Below are positions 6,345-13,590 of a stretch of DNA of 64,000 nt, piece by piece. The first letter of the stretch is position 1. Every line of letters starts with the position of its first letter. Location of the stretch: contig NZ_VKKH01000006.1 in the NCBI RefSeq assembly GCF_007197995.1, positions 534,223-598,222 of the forward strand, written 5' to 3'. The translations under genes and the position numbers were made by a program. Origin of the DNA: Aliiglaciecola sp. M165. GTDB lineage: Bacteria; Pseudomonadota; Gammaproteobacteria; Enterobacterales; Alteromonadaceae. The notes under the pieces were generated by a model, which saw only the letters and a program-made list of their open reading frames with translations, had not been told where the DNA came from and searched no databases.

Positions 6345-6506
6345 TCAAGCTGCAGATCGTAAGTTGATTCGCCTGCCACTTTCTCTGTTTGAACTTTGCC
6401 ATTTTTCTGAAGCATCATCTCTAAACGCAGCGGGAAGAACAATGCTATATGGAGCAATTTGTGCAGAACCAAGAACTCCACTGCGAATCATAATGTTCAT
6501 TCCCAT
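6345..6506 (-). pseudogene. N-terminal remnant of a Gfo/Idh/MocA-type oxidoreductase
   Basis: A 53-codon reading frame whose first part reads MIRSGVLGSAQIAPYSIV, the nucleotide-binding GxLGxAxIA start of Gfo/Idh/MocA NAD(P)-dependent oxidoreductases. Similarity appears to stop after about 27 residues, and the rest is too short for the usual ~330-residue protein. It lies between the tRNA-Ser repeats and the methyltransferase gene. The original gene was probably cut when the island arrived. The identification rests on a short motif. Confidence 0.4.
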
Positions 6507-6559
6507 TATGTATAGTTAACTAAAGTATTTCTTTGCTCGGGTTATAGAACTGCGTCATG

Positions 6560-7780
6560 CTAGCTTTTCTCATCTAATTGGTTGGCTTTTTTCTTTTTCC
6601 TGATAGTTTCACACGTCCATAGCCCACGTTTTTCGCGCTCGACTCTAATTTTCTCTGGGAATAAAGAATTTATATTTTTTCTGTAGCCATCAAGAATTTT
6701 TCGTTCATCATTAATCAATGAAAAGCGTTCTTGAATAACATCTGACGGACCAATTTCACAGCCTATCCATTTTCTACCTTTTAATTCAGCTGCCATGTAG
6801 GTGGTACCTGAGCCACCAAATGGGTCAAAAACTAGATCCCCTTTGTTAGAAGCCATCTCTATAATTCTGTCTAATAACTTTAGGGACAGCTCATTAGAGC
6901 CTTCTCTTCTTTTATATTTGCGATGCCTAACTGGTGGGATATCAGTCCAGATATCTGTCATATTTATGCCAGTTGGGTTCATTTTATCTTTATATCCCCC
7001 ATAGTCCTTTAACTCCGCATAACATTTTGAGCAGACATCCATTGTAAGCCTATCAGGATGAAACGTTTTGGGTTTATCTCCCTTAACGTAATATAGGAGA
7101 GAGTAATGGGATGGGTATAATCTTTTCTGGATAGGCAAACTGTATTTAATATCAACACCAATCCAATGACGAAAAGTTAGCATACTTTCAAGGTAAGATG
7201 TTAACGCTGCATTCCATTTGGGAAGATTCCAGAGAAATAGCGAGCCTCCTGGTTTTAATACCCTAGCACTTTCCTTAATCCACTCTTGGCACCAATGAAT
7301 ATATTTTTCTGTTCTAAGGCTATCATTAATTTCGGATGGATATATCACAGCTAAATTGAATGGGGGATCAGCAAATATCAAATCAATTGAATCACTTTCA
7401 ATAGATTTAAGCAGCTCGTAAGAATCACCTCTGTAGAGTTCTCCTAGATTAGTCTTAAACTCCAATTTGCAATTGGTCATTGGAGATTCAATAGTAGGAA
7501 CATGAGTTTCTATTAGTGGAAGGATTGCTTCAGCGTTTTCTTGTATTGCTTCGATAATATCCTTATCAAGCCTCCCCATTTTAATACGAAGTAATAGCTC
7601 TGATATATTGGCCGCTGACATAATGTTTTTCAAGTCGGTTCCAGTTGGCACTATATTGTTTTTATTGTAGTACTTTAGTTTCTTTACAGGCACACCGCTC
7701 TGTTTGGCAAATGTTGCCAAGTTTCCTCCTTTTTCCTCTCTTATACTCAATGCCTTAAAAAACTGATTTGAATAACCCAT
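6560..7780 (-). CDS. DNA methyltransferase (probable N6-adenine, motif order IV then I) with HTH-like N-terminus
   Basis: 406 residues. Catalytic motif IV DPPF is at residues 138-141, and the SAM-binding motif FGGSGT follows at 321-326. That order is that of beta-class enzymes, and DPPF rather than SPPY favours adenine-N6 over cytosine-N4. Residues 250-253 (CSKC) sit in the likely target-recognition region. The first ~70 residues resemble an XRE-type helix-turn-helix (NLATFAKQSGVPVKKLKYYN). Divergent from a controller-protein gene across a C-box operator, the usual layout of type II modification genes. AT-rich compared with its neighbours, suggesting acquisition. The target site is unknown. 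Confidence 0.85.
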   Translation of the reverse strand: MGYSNQFFKALSIREEKGGNLATFAKQSGVPVKKLKYYNKNNIVPTGTDLKNIMSAANISELLLRIKMGRLDKDIIEAIQENAEAILPLIETHVPTIESPMTNCKLEFKTNLGELYRGDSYELLKSIESDSIDLIFADPPFNLAVIYPSEINDSLRTEKYIHWCQEWIKESARVLKPGGSLFLWNLPKWNAALTSYLESMLTFRHWIGVDIKYSLPIQKRLYPSHYSLLYYVKGDKPKTFHPDRLTMDVCSKCYAELKDYGGYKDKMNPTGINMTDIWTDIPPVRHRKYKRREGSNELSLKLLDRIIEMASNKGDLVFDPFGGSGTTYMAAELKGRKWIGCEIGPSDVIQERFSLINDERKILDGYRKNINSLFPEKIRVEREKRGLWTCETIRKKKKANQLDEKS

Positions 7781-7835
7781 ACTCTAGCCTCGAACTTCAA
7801 ACAAATTGTATCTTAGCAGCTTTCTTTGCCTAACT

Positions 7836-7865
7836 GTAGACTATAGTCCGTCGACCATAGTCTAC
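7836..7865. promoter_or_regulatory. C-protein operator (two C-boxes)
   Basis: A near-perfect inverted repeat: GTAGACTATAGTC (7836-7848), CGTC, GACCATAGTCTAC (7853-7865). It holds two GAC(T/C)ATAGTC boxes 14 bases apart. This matches the known layout of C-box operators in restriction-modification systems (GACT..AGTC half-sites). It lies between the methyltransferase and controller starts and so can control both. Confidence 0.75.
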
Positions 7866-7902
7866 AAGAGTAGCAAACTTCGTCTCAAGTAAAGGAGAAG
7901 CT

Positions 7903-8154
7903 ATGAAACCAGAAGAAGCATTTGGTGCTGTACTGAAGCAAGCTAGGGCAGAGAAAAGCATTTCTCAAGAACAACTTGCTCTTAGCTGTGATCTAGATAG
8001 AACTTTTATATCAATGCTGGAGCGAGGTCAGAGACAGCCATCTCTAAGTTCTATACTCGCCATTTCTAAATCCCTTGAAATCACCGCGCAAAATCTAATT
8101 AAGTTAACCACGGATTTAATTGATGAACATAATAAACATGTAAGTTCAGATTAG
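7903..8154 (+). CDS. C-type controller protein (XRE-family HTH)
   Basis: 83 residues, essentially one helix-turn-helix domain: AVLKQARAEKSISQEQLALS, then DRTFISMLERGQRQPSLSSI. Size and sequence fit the C proteins that time expression of restriction-modification genes by binding C-boxes. AAAGGAGAAGCT is a good ribosome binding site directly before the ATG. The operator lies 38-67 bases upstream. A hairpin-T terminator follows, so it seems to be monocistronic. Confidence 0.85.
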   Translation: MKPEEAFGAVLKQARAEKSISQEQLALSCDLDRTFISMLERGQRQPSLSSILAISKSLEITAQNLIKLTTDLIDEHNKHVSSD

Positions 8155-8176
8155 TCATGAAAAACTTTTTGATGGT

Positions 8177-8198
8177 AAGTCACTCAGCGACTTTTTTT
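8177..8198 (+). terminator. Terminator after the controller gene
   Basis: AAGTC (8177-8181) pairs with GACTT (8189-8193) around ACTCAGC, followed by a run of seven T. The stem is short but correctly placed. It implies a separate promoter for the DGQHR gene. Confidence 0.5.
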
Positions 8199-8555
8199 GA
8201 AATAGATATTGCCGTCCCTAAAGATGCTTGAACTATAGATTGTCAATAAAATAATATCACGCAGCGTATTATTTAGTATGTAGTGTAATTTAGAATTTTC
8301 TTTGGCAGACAGGCTTTTGTTAATTTCAGTCAACAGAAAATATGTGATAGTTTTTAACGGTAAACAAAGCATGAGGCATGTTCGCTGCAACGACTAGACT
8401 CCGTGTTTAATAACTCAATACAATTAACAATATTTGGGTTCTATTAAAAGAGTAGGCACTCTTTTATCAAAAATGCTAGATTTGATTCACTCTGTATGGA
8501 GTTGTAGGCTTTGTTTTAATTTAAATTTGTAGGGTTACTGGTAAAATTTATTATT
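8199..8555. other. AT-rich gap in the defence-like island
   Basis: No convincing gene. A 68-codon minus-strand frame at 8184-8390 has no recognisable motif and overlaps the terminator, so I do not annotate it. The AT-rich stretch just before 8556 probably holds the DGQHR gene promoter, but no clear -35/-10 pair stands out. Confidence 0.4.
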
Positions 8556-10346
8556 ATGGTTCAAAGGAAGAAACGGAAAAAAAGTGTTCGGAAAAAGCTT
8601 TCACCTGAAGAAAAAGCACAAAGGCTAGAGCAAAAAAATCAAATAAAAGAGATTAGAACTATTATGAAAAATATGGGGTTTACAAGACTCCCATATATTG
8701 ATGGAAAGAGCTTCGTTTACAATGATAGAACGTCAGAAATAGATGACATTTTTATTAATGAAAATGTCATCCTGATTACGGAATATACGATCGGAAATCC
8801 AGGTGGGCATCTTTTAAAAAAGAAAGTGTTTTACGACAAGATATATGCTGATCATAGAGCATTCATTGAGTTTTTGTCGAATGAAGAAAAACTACCTAGC
8901 TTCATGGAGTATTATAAAAGTAACATTTCAGGTATCTATTCAAAAAACGAGTTAAAAGTACAAGTTCTATATTGCTCTAAAAAAACAATCTCAACGGAGC
9001 ATAAAAAGCAATTTGTTGATAGTGTCATCTTTTTTGACTATCACATTGTCCAGTATTTCAAAAGTGTGACGAAAGCAATAAAGAAGTCTAGTAAATATGA
9101 GTTTATGGAATTTATACAAATTCCCTTCAGCGAGTTTGGTAGCAATATTAAGGACTCCTCCTCCTCTTCCCATCAAACATTCGAAGGAAATATTCTACCT
9201 GAAGAAAAGAGCAAGTTTGAAGAGGGATACAAAATTATATCGTTCTATATAGACGCAGGATCGTTGTTGAGAAGATCTTATGTGCTTCGGAAGAATGGTT
9301 GGAAGGATCTTGAGAACATTGGTCATTACCAAAGAATGTTAGAATCGCCTAAAATTTCTAGTATGAGAAGATACTTGTATGAAAGAGATAGGGTTTTCAT
9401 TAACAACATTATTGCTACAATTTCTACTGATAAAATTTCCTTGTTTGACAAAGATAGCAATGCTTTGACTCTTGGAGAAGATGGGCAATTTACGAGTGAA
9501 AACTCGACGCAAGTTCTTCCTGCAAAAATTCGAATCGATGATTCTGCAAATATTATTGGTTTAATTGACGGGCAGCATAGAACGTACGCTTATCATGAAG
9601 CAGATGATCAATACGAAGAGAAAATTTCAGGCTTACGAGAGGTACAAAATTTACTCGTAACAGGAATACTGTTCCCTAAAAACGAATCTAAACAAAAGAG
9701 GCTAGAGTTTGAAGCAAATCTTTTTTTAGAAATCAACGCAAATCAAAAAAACGTCCCTTCAAACATTCGACAAGAGATCGAGTTAATGATCAACCCATTC
9801 TCTTCTACGTCTATTGGGAAGAGAATCGTCTACAAGTTAAACGAGAGCGGACCGCTTAGTGATCTAATAGAGTTGTATTGGTACGAGAAAAACAAACTTA
9901 AAACTGCTTCAATTGTAAGTTACGGTTTAATACCACTCGTGAAGATTGAAGATATTAAGTCAAAAGATAGTTTATTCTCAATATGGAAAAACAGTGATAG
10001 AGAAAAATTAAAATCCAAAGATATTTCTGATTCTGCGTTATTAGATAAGTATATAGACTTTTTAGTAACTGAGATTAGGATAATATTAATTGTATTCAAG
10101 GAAAAATTATCTAATGATAAATGGAGAACCTATAGTCCGAGCTCCAAAGAAGGCTTGCTGACGGTTTCATTTATTAATGGAGTTCTTAACGTTCTTCGAC
10201 TGTTAGTAGAAAATGAACAAAAAACACTAGACATTGATTCATACAGGAACAAGCTTGCTAATATTGATGATTATGATTTTAAAAAATTTAAGTCGAGTCA
10301 ATATAGAAAATTGGGAGAGGACATATACGATAAGTATTTTAAATAA
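8556..10346 (+). CDS. DGQHR-domain protein with nuclease-like N-terminal domain
   Basis: 596 residues. The start is very basic (KKRKKSVRKK). Residues ~55-80 (E61-x-D63-D64, then E76-Y-T78 on a hydrophobic strand) look like a PD-(D/E)XK nuclease core in which the usual K is T. At 335-342, GLIDGQHR is the signature of the DGQHR domain, known from DndB and related DNA-modification proteins. The C-terminal third is helical with no motif I recognise. Its AT-rich composition is like the neighbouring methyltransferase. Position beside a methyltransferase and a C-controlled promoter suggests a restriction or defence role; that is inference. Confidence 0.65.
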   Translation: MVQRKKRKKSVRKKLSPEEKAQRLEQKNQIKEIRTIMKNMGFTRLPYIDGKSFVYNDRTSEIDDIFINENVILITEYTIGNPGGHLLKKKVFYDKIYADHRAFIEFLSNEEKLPSFMEYYKSNISGIYSKNELKVQVLYCSKKTISTEHKKQFVDSVIFFDYHIVQYFKSVTKAIKKSSKYEFMEFIQIPFSEFGSNIKDSSSSSHQTFEGNILPEEKSKFEEGYKIISFYIDAGSLLRRSYVLRKNGWKDLENIGHYQRMLESPKISSMRRYLYERDRVFINNIIATISTDKISLFDKDSNALTLGEDGQFTSENSTQVLPAKIRIDDSANIIGLIDGQHRTYAYHEADDQYEEKISGLREVQNLLVTGILFPKNESKQKRLEFEANLFLEINANQKNVPSNIRQEIELMINPFSSTSIGKRIVYKLNESGPLSDLIELYWYEKNKLKTASIVSYGLIPLVKIEDIKSKDSLFSIWKNSDREKLKSKDISDSALLDKYIDFLVTEIRIILIVFKEKLSNDKWRTYSPSSKEGLLTVSFINGVLNVLRLLVENEQKTLDIDSYRNKLANIDDYDFKKFKSSQYRKLGEDIYDKYFK

Positions 10347-10909
10347 CTTCTCTGATCACCGCATGTTAAGCCAGAATCAAGAGAAAATTTAATGATGAGT
10401 GCTCTATTAATAGTTGAATTGATGTAGACTTTTTTCGGTAGCATAGGGCTAGCGCGTTGGAAGTTACTTTTTTACCATTACTTGCTGTTAAAATGTCTTA
10501 TAAAAAGGTAAATTCAACTGCTTCGACTTTTGCCATAATTCTTTAGAAACACTCAAAAGTAAGCTTAAGCATCATCTTAACGCAGAAGTATAAATTTCTG
10601 TTTTAGCTAGACCTGATAAGGTGAAAGTAGGTATTCAATTAGTCATTGATGGTTAAATTTAGTACGTCCACCTGTCTTAATGTAGATGCTGAGTTTTCAA
10701 ATTCTTCAACTCCAACTAATATCGCCTTTTTACGCTTGATGGTGGCAGGGGCCAGCGGCTCTCATAACGAACCATTTGGGGCGAATTCTAATTCAAAGCG
10801 GTGCTGGTGCGACTCAATCTAGTATTCACCAATCTCAGCCAGTACCGTTCTGCATTGCTCCTGCAATGTTTGGTGAACGCGCTTCAGCGCGGCTGCCTTT
10901 TTATCAAGA
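10347..10909. other. 563-base gap with no intact gene
   Basis: No intact gene. On the minus strand, about 10780-10900 reads as a broken coding frame (KKAAALKRVHQTLQEQCRTV, then a stop, then ESHQHRFELEF), possibly a decayed gene. CGCGCTTCAGCGCG at about 10868-10881, followed on the + strand by GCTGCCTTTTT, could terminate read-through from the island. This may be the right boundary of the acquired segment. Confidence 0.35.
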
Positions 10910-11218
10910 CTAGTCCACTTTCAACTTCGCATAATCAATAGCCTCATCAACATAACCACCAAACGACTCTTCAAAGTCCAATGGGATCAACACCCATTCT
11001 TTAAATCGTTTCTTGGTGTAATTGAATTCATAGCCTTCGCCATTCTCTATCAGCTCATTTACGCGATTGGGTGACAGCTTGACGATAAGAGACTCTTCTT
11101 TTGCAAAATACATAGAGACAAATTCGCCTTTGAAGCGCAAACAAGACGTTCCCATCATAGTGGAGAGCGCGAGTTCTTCTGATGTGATAAATGGCTGTAT
11201 GAAATGTTCGAAATTCAC
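10910..11218 (-). CDS. TfoX-N/MmcQ-like small protein
   Basis: 102 residues from the GTG at 11218. MMGTSCLRFKGEF and the block LSPNRVNELIENGEG with KRFKEWVLI match the TfoX N-terminal / MmcQ-YjbR-like fold of small proteins. The start overlaps the stop of the upstream AHSA1 gene as GTGA, typical of translational coupling; an upstream in-frame TTG gives a longer but less likely protein. Last gene of an ArsR-AHSA1-TfoX-like operon. Molecular role unknown. Confidence 0.7.
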   Translation of the reverse strand: MNFEHFIQPFITSEELALSTMMGTSCLRFKGEFVSMYFAKEESLIVKLSPNRVNELIENGEGYEFNYTKKRFKEWVLIPLDFEESFGGYVDEAIDYAKLKVD

Positions 11219-11688
11219 TCTACCAACCCTTTCATTTTGATTAACGAGGCACCCCAACCGCCGATTATGTTTTCTCTGGCGCTATCTGTACTGATAGATT
11301 TATGGACAAGCCTTAAAAAACAACGGTTTTCACGTGGCTCAAAGGTGATGGTGACTTTGGGTTTGGGTGTGATTTGTTCTGAACCATCGGCCATAACGCG
11401 TGTGTGTGCCCAGCTAAATTCTAGCAACTTGTTTGGCTCGATATTTAGATACTGACCTGACAAATAATCGCTATGTCCATCTTTATCCACAAACACAAAT
11501 TGCCATTTTCCATCTACTCTAAGATCAACTGAGGCGCGATCAGGACCGCCATCACCGGAACCAAACCATTGCAGGATATCTTCAACGCTCGTCCAGGCTT
11601 TAAATACACGCTCAGGGCTGGCATCAAATTCTGTCTCCATGATCAAGGGATCTTGTTTGGGAATTGATTTAAGAAAGGGATGATTCAT
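11215..11688 (-). CDS. SRPBCC / AHSA1-family protein
   Basis: 157 residues. TEFDASPERVFKAWTSVEDI followed by WFGSGDGG and the FEPRENRCFLRLVHK strands identify an activator-of-Hsp90 homologue 1-like (START/Bet v1 fold) domain protein. These often sit next to ArsR-type repressors, as here (32 bases downstream of one). They are thought to bind a small hydrophobic ligand; no substrate can be named. Confidence 0.85.
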   Translation of the reverse strand: MNHPFLKSIPKQDPLIMETEFDASPERVFKAWTSVEDILQWFGSGDGGPDRASVDLRVDGKWQFVFVDKDGHSDYLSGQYLNIEPNKLLEFSWAHTRVMADGSEQITPKPKVTITFEPRENRCFLRLVHKSISTDSARENIIGGWGASLIKMKGLVE

Positions 11689-11720
11689 GTTTACTCGCTT
11701 TTAATAAGGGCTTATAAGAG

Positions 11721-12053
11721 CTATTGTGAGTTTTCTTGTTGCAAAAAAGTGGATAGGTTATTAAAGCGTTCAGACCAGAATTTCTGATAGATCATTAACC
11801 AATTTTCAGCTTGCTGCATTGGCTCCGGAAGTAGTTCGCAAAAACGGGTTCGTCCTCGTTTTTTGACTGCAACCAAGCCCGCATCACTGAGGATTTTCAC
11901 GTGTTTGGAAACCGCGGTTTGCGACATCGCAAAGGGCTTAGACAGCTCTGATAAGGATACTTCGCCTCGACTGAGCCGTTCAATTATCGCTATCCGAGTG
12001 CTGTCAGACAGGGCGCCAAAAGTTTTTTCAATACCAAAATTATTTGGGTGCAT
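11721..12053 (-). CDS. ArsR-family transcriptional repressor
   Basis: 110 residues with a winged helix: TFGALSDSTRIAIIERLSRG, LSELSKPFAMSQTAVSKHVK, then the wing VAVKKRGRTRFCEL. The metal-site CxC of classical ArsR is absent, so a different signal is likely; members next to AHSA1 genes usually lack it. First gene of the operon with AHSA1 and the TfoX-like gene, and divergent from a glutathione transferase. The intergenic region holds imperfect TAGT(C/T)AACT-type repeats (TTAGTTGACTG near 12078 and TAGTCAACTAAATG near 12107), a candidate operator. Confidence 0.87.
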   Translation of the reverse strand: MHPNNFGIEKTFGALSDSTRIAIIERLSRGEVSLSELSKPFAMSQTAVSKHVKILSDAGLVAVKKRGRTRFCELLPEPMQQAENWLMIYQKFWSERFNNLSTFLQQENSQ

Positions 12054-12153
12054 ACTGTGTGTAATTTACTGAACCAATTAGTTGACTGTAGTGTAGTGGC
12101 GTTCTATAGTCAACTAAATGGTTTACTAAAATGATCACTTTTAAGGAAATACT

Positions 12154-12771
12154 ATGAAGCTTTATAACGGTCTGTCACCCAATGGATTCCGTGTTGCCGC
12201 CTTTATTCAAGAAAAAGGCATTGAAATAGAAGTAGAAACCATTGATGTGATGAAGGGTGAAGCGCGCGCAGAGGCGCATCGAGCACGTAATTCACTAGGA
12301 GAGGTGCCTGTATTAGCTCTCGATGACGGCAGTTTTTTGTCAGAAAGCGTAGCGATATGTCGATACTTAGAGGCGATATACCCAAACAACCCTTTGATGG
12401 GCAAGAGTCCAGCTGAAATGGCCAAAATCGAAATGTGGAATCGACGTATGGAGCATCAGATTATGGGGCCGTGCGCCCAATATGGTTCGCATAGCATTCC
12501 GATTTTTGCAGACAAGATAGAGCAGATTCCCGCCTATGCTGAAACCCAACCTCGCGCATTTTCTAAAAACATGCAATGGCTTGATAACGAATTGGCCGAT
12601 GGACGTACTTTTGTGGCGGGTGACTTTTCCATTGCCGATATCACCGGGATGGCGGCTTTGATGATCTGCGGTTTTTTGGGTGAGTTGAATGTGCCGAAAG
12701 AGCTGAGTCATGCACAGCGCTGGGTAAAAGCGGTTACCAACAGGCCGAGTTTTTCTGTGTTTAAAGGCTAG
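12154..12771 (+). CDS. Glutathione S-transferase family protein
   Basis: 205 residues. The N-terminal thioredoxin-fold domain (MKLYNGLSPNGFRVAAFIQE) contains the cis-Pro loop GEVPVLALDDGSFLSES with the glutathione-contacting ES pair. A helical C-terminal domain includes GDFSIADITG. It probably conjugates glutathione or detoxifies electrophiles in the cytoplasm. It is divergent from the ArsR gene, which may regulate it. Confidence 0.87.
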   Translation: MKLYNGLSPNGFRVAAFIQEKGIEIEVETIDVMKGEARAEAHRARNSLGEVPVLALDDGSFLSESVAICRYLEAIYPNNPLMGKSPAEMAKIEMWNRRMEHQIMGPCAQYGSHSIPIFADKIEQIPAYAETQPRAFSKNMQWLDNELADGRTFVAGDFSIADITGMAALMICGFLGELNVPKELSHAQRWVKAVTNRPSFSVFKG

Positions 12772-12992
12772 TTTGATATTGCGGAACAGTTAATACTGCT
12801 TGGGTTTAGTAATCAGATATTTGAAAATTACTTTTTTAGCGTACCAGTCACTACTGGTGAGCTTATCCGAGCCTCACTAAAATATCTTTTGTTTAAAACG
12901 AAGCCAACGATGGTAGTAGGGTGCAATTTCTCATATAAGTTGGAACAAATTCAATGCAAGGTGATTTGAAGCTCGATTGGGTTTGAAACCGT

Positions 12993-13472
12993 TTAAAACG
13001 GCACATCGTGAGACACTTTTATTGGCCGAATGACCACTTTGGTATTAAAGGTTTTGACATAGCGGTTGTTAAAAAACACGTCTTGGGTAAAACGATCATA
13101 GTCAGACATCTCTTGTGCTTGGTAAATGATGACATAATCCATTGCGCCGGTAACATAGTAAAAATGGGTGACGTTTGTATGCCGCTCAATCGATTCAATA
13201 AAAGATTTAATTGAGTCTTTATTTTCGTTTTCTAGCGCAACTTCAGCTATGAGTGTCAGGTTTCGACCTAGTGCCTCGGCGGAAAGTATCGCTACTTCCT
13301 TTTTGATTACGCCAATTTCTTTAAGTGCCACAATTCGTCGCTGTACCGCAGATGATGATAACCCGACATTTTCTCCGATATCATGGCTACTCGTCCGCGT
13401 ATTTTGCTGAATAATTCGCAAAATATGTAAATCAATTTTATCTAGTTCGTTTTGCATAATTTTTTTCTGCAT
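12993..13472 (-). CDS. Lrp/AsnC-family transcriptional regulator
   Basis: About 159 residues. The N-terminal HTH reads DKIDLHILRIIQQNTRTSS and LSSSAVQRRIVALKEIGVI. The C-terminal RAM domain is ligand-binding and oligomerising (THFYYVTGAMDYVIIYQAQE). An alternative ATG at 13457 would remove five residues and gives the more usual Lrp start. It is divergent from the M3-peptidase-like gene and may control it. Ligand unknown. Confidence 0.87.
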   Translation of the reverse strand: MQKKIMQNELDKIDLHILRIIQQNTRTSSHDIGENVGLSSSAVQRRIVALKEIGVIKKEVAILSAEALGRNLTLIAEVALENENKDSIKSFIESIERHTNVTHFYYVTGAMDYVIIYQAQEMSDYDRFTQDVFFNNRYVKTFNTKVVIRPIKVSHDVPF

Positions 13473-13590
13473 AAAATCCGGTTAATTTGCATTATTTACG
13501 CGAATTAGTGGCTGTTTTTGCGGCCATTCACTTTGCTTGCTGCGCTATTGTAATAATTATCGAAACTTAATATCTGAGCTACGTAAATTA

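Noticed and set aside
6337..6519. 60-codon plus-strand frame before the methyltransferase gene
   Set aside because: The opposite strand reads as a Gfo/Idh nucleotide-binding start, which explains the open frame better.
8184..8390. 68-codon minus-strand frame in the AT-rich island gap
   Set aside because: Starts and ends in low-complexity AT-rich DNA, overlaps a terminator, and has no recognisable domain.
10840..10905. Integron attC-like site (CGCGCTTCAGCGCG hairpin)
   Set aside because: No integrase, no second attC and no core-site sequences; a simple hairpin or terminator is enough.
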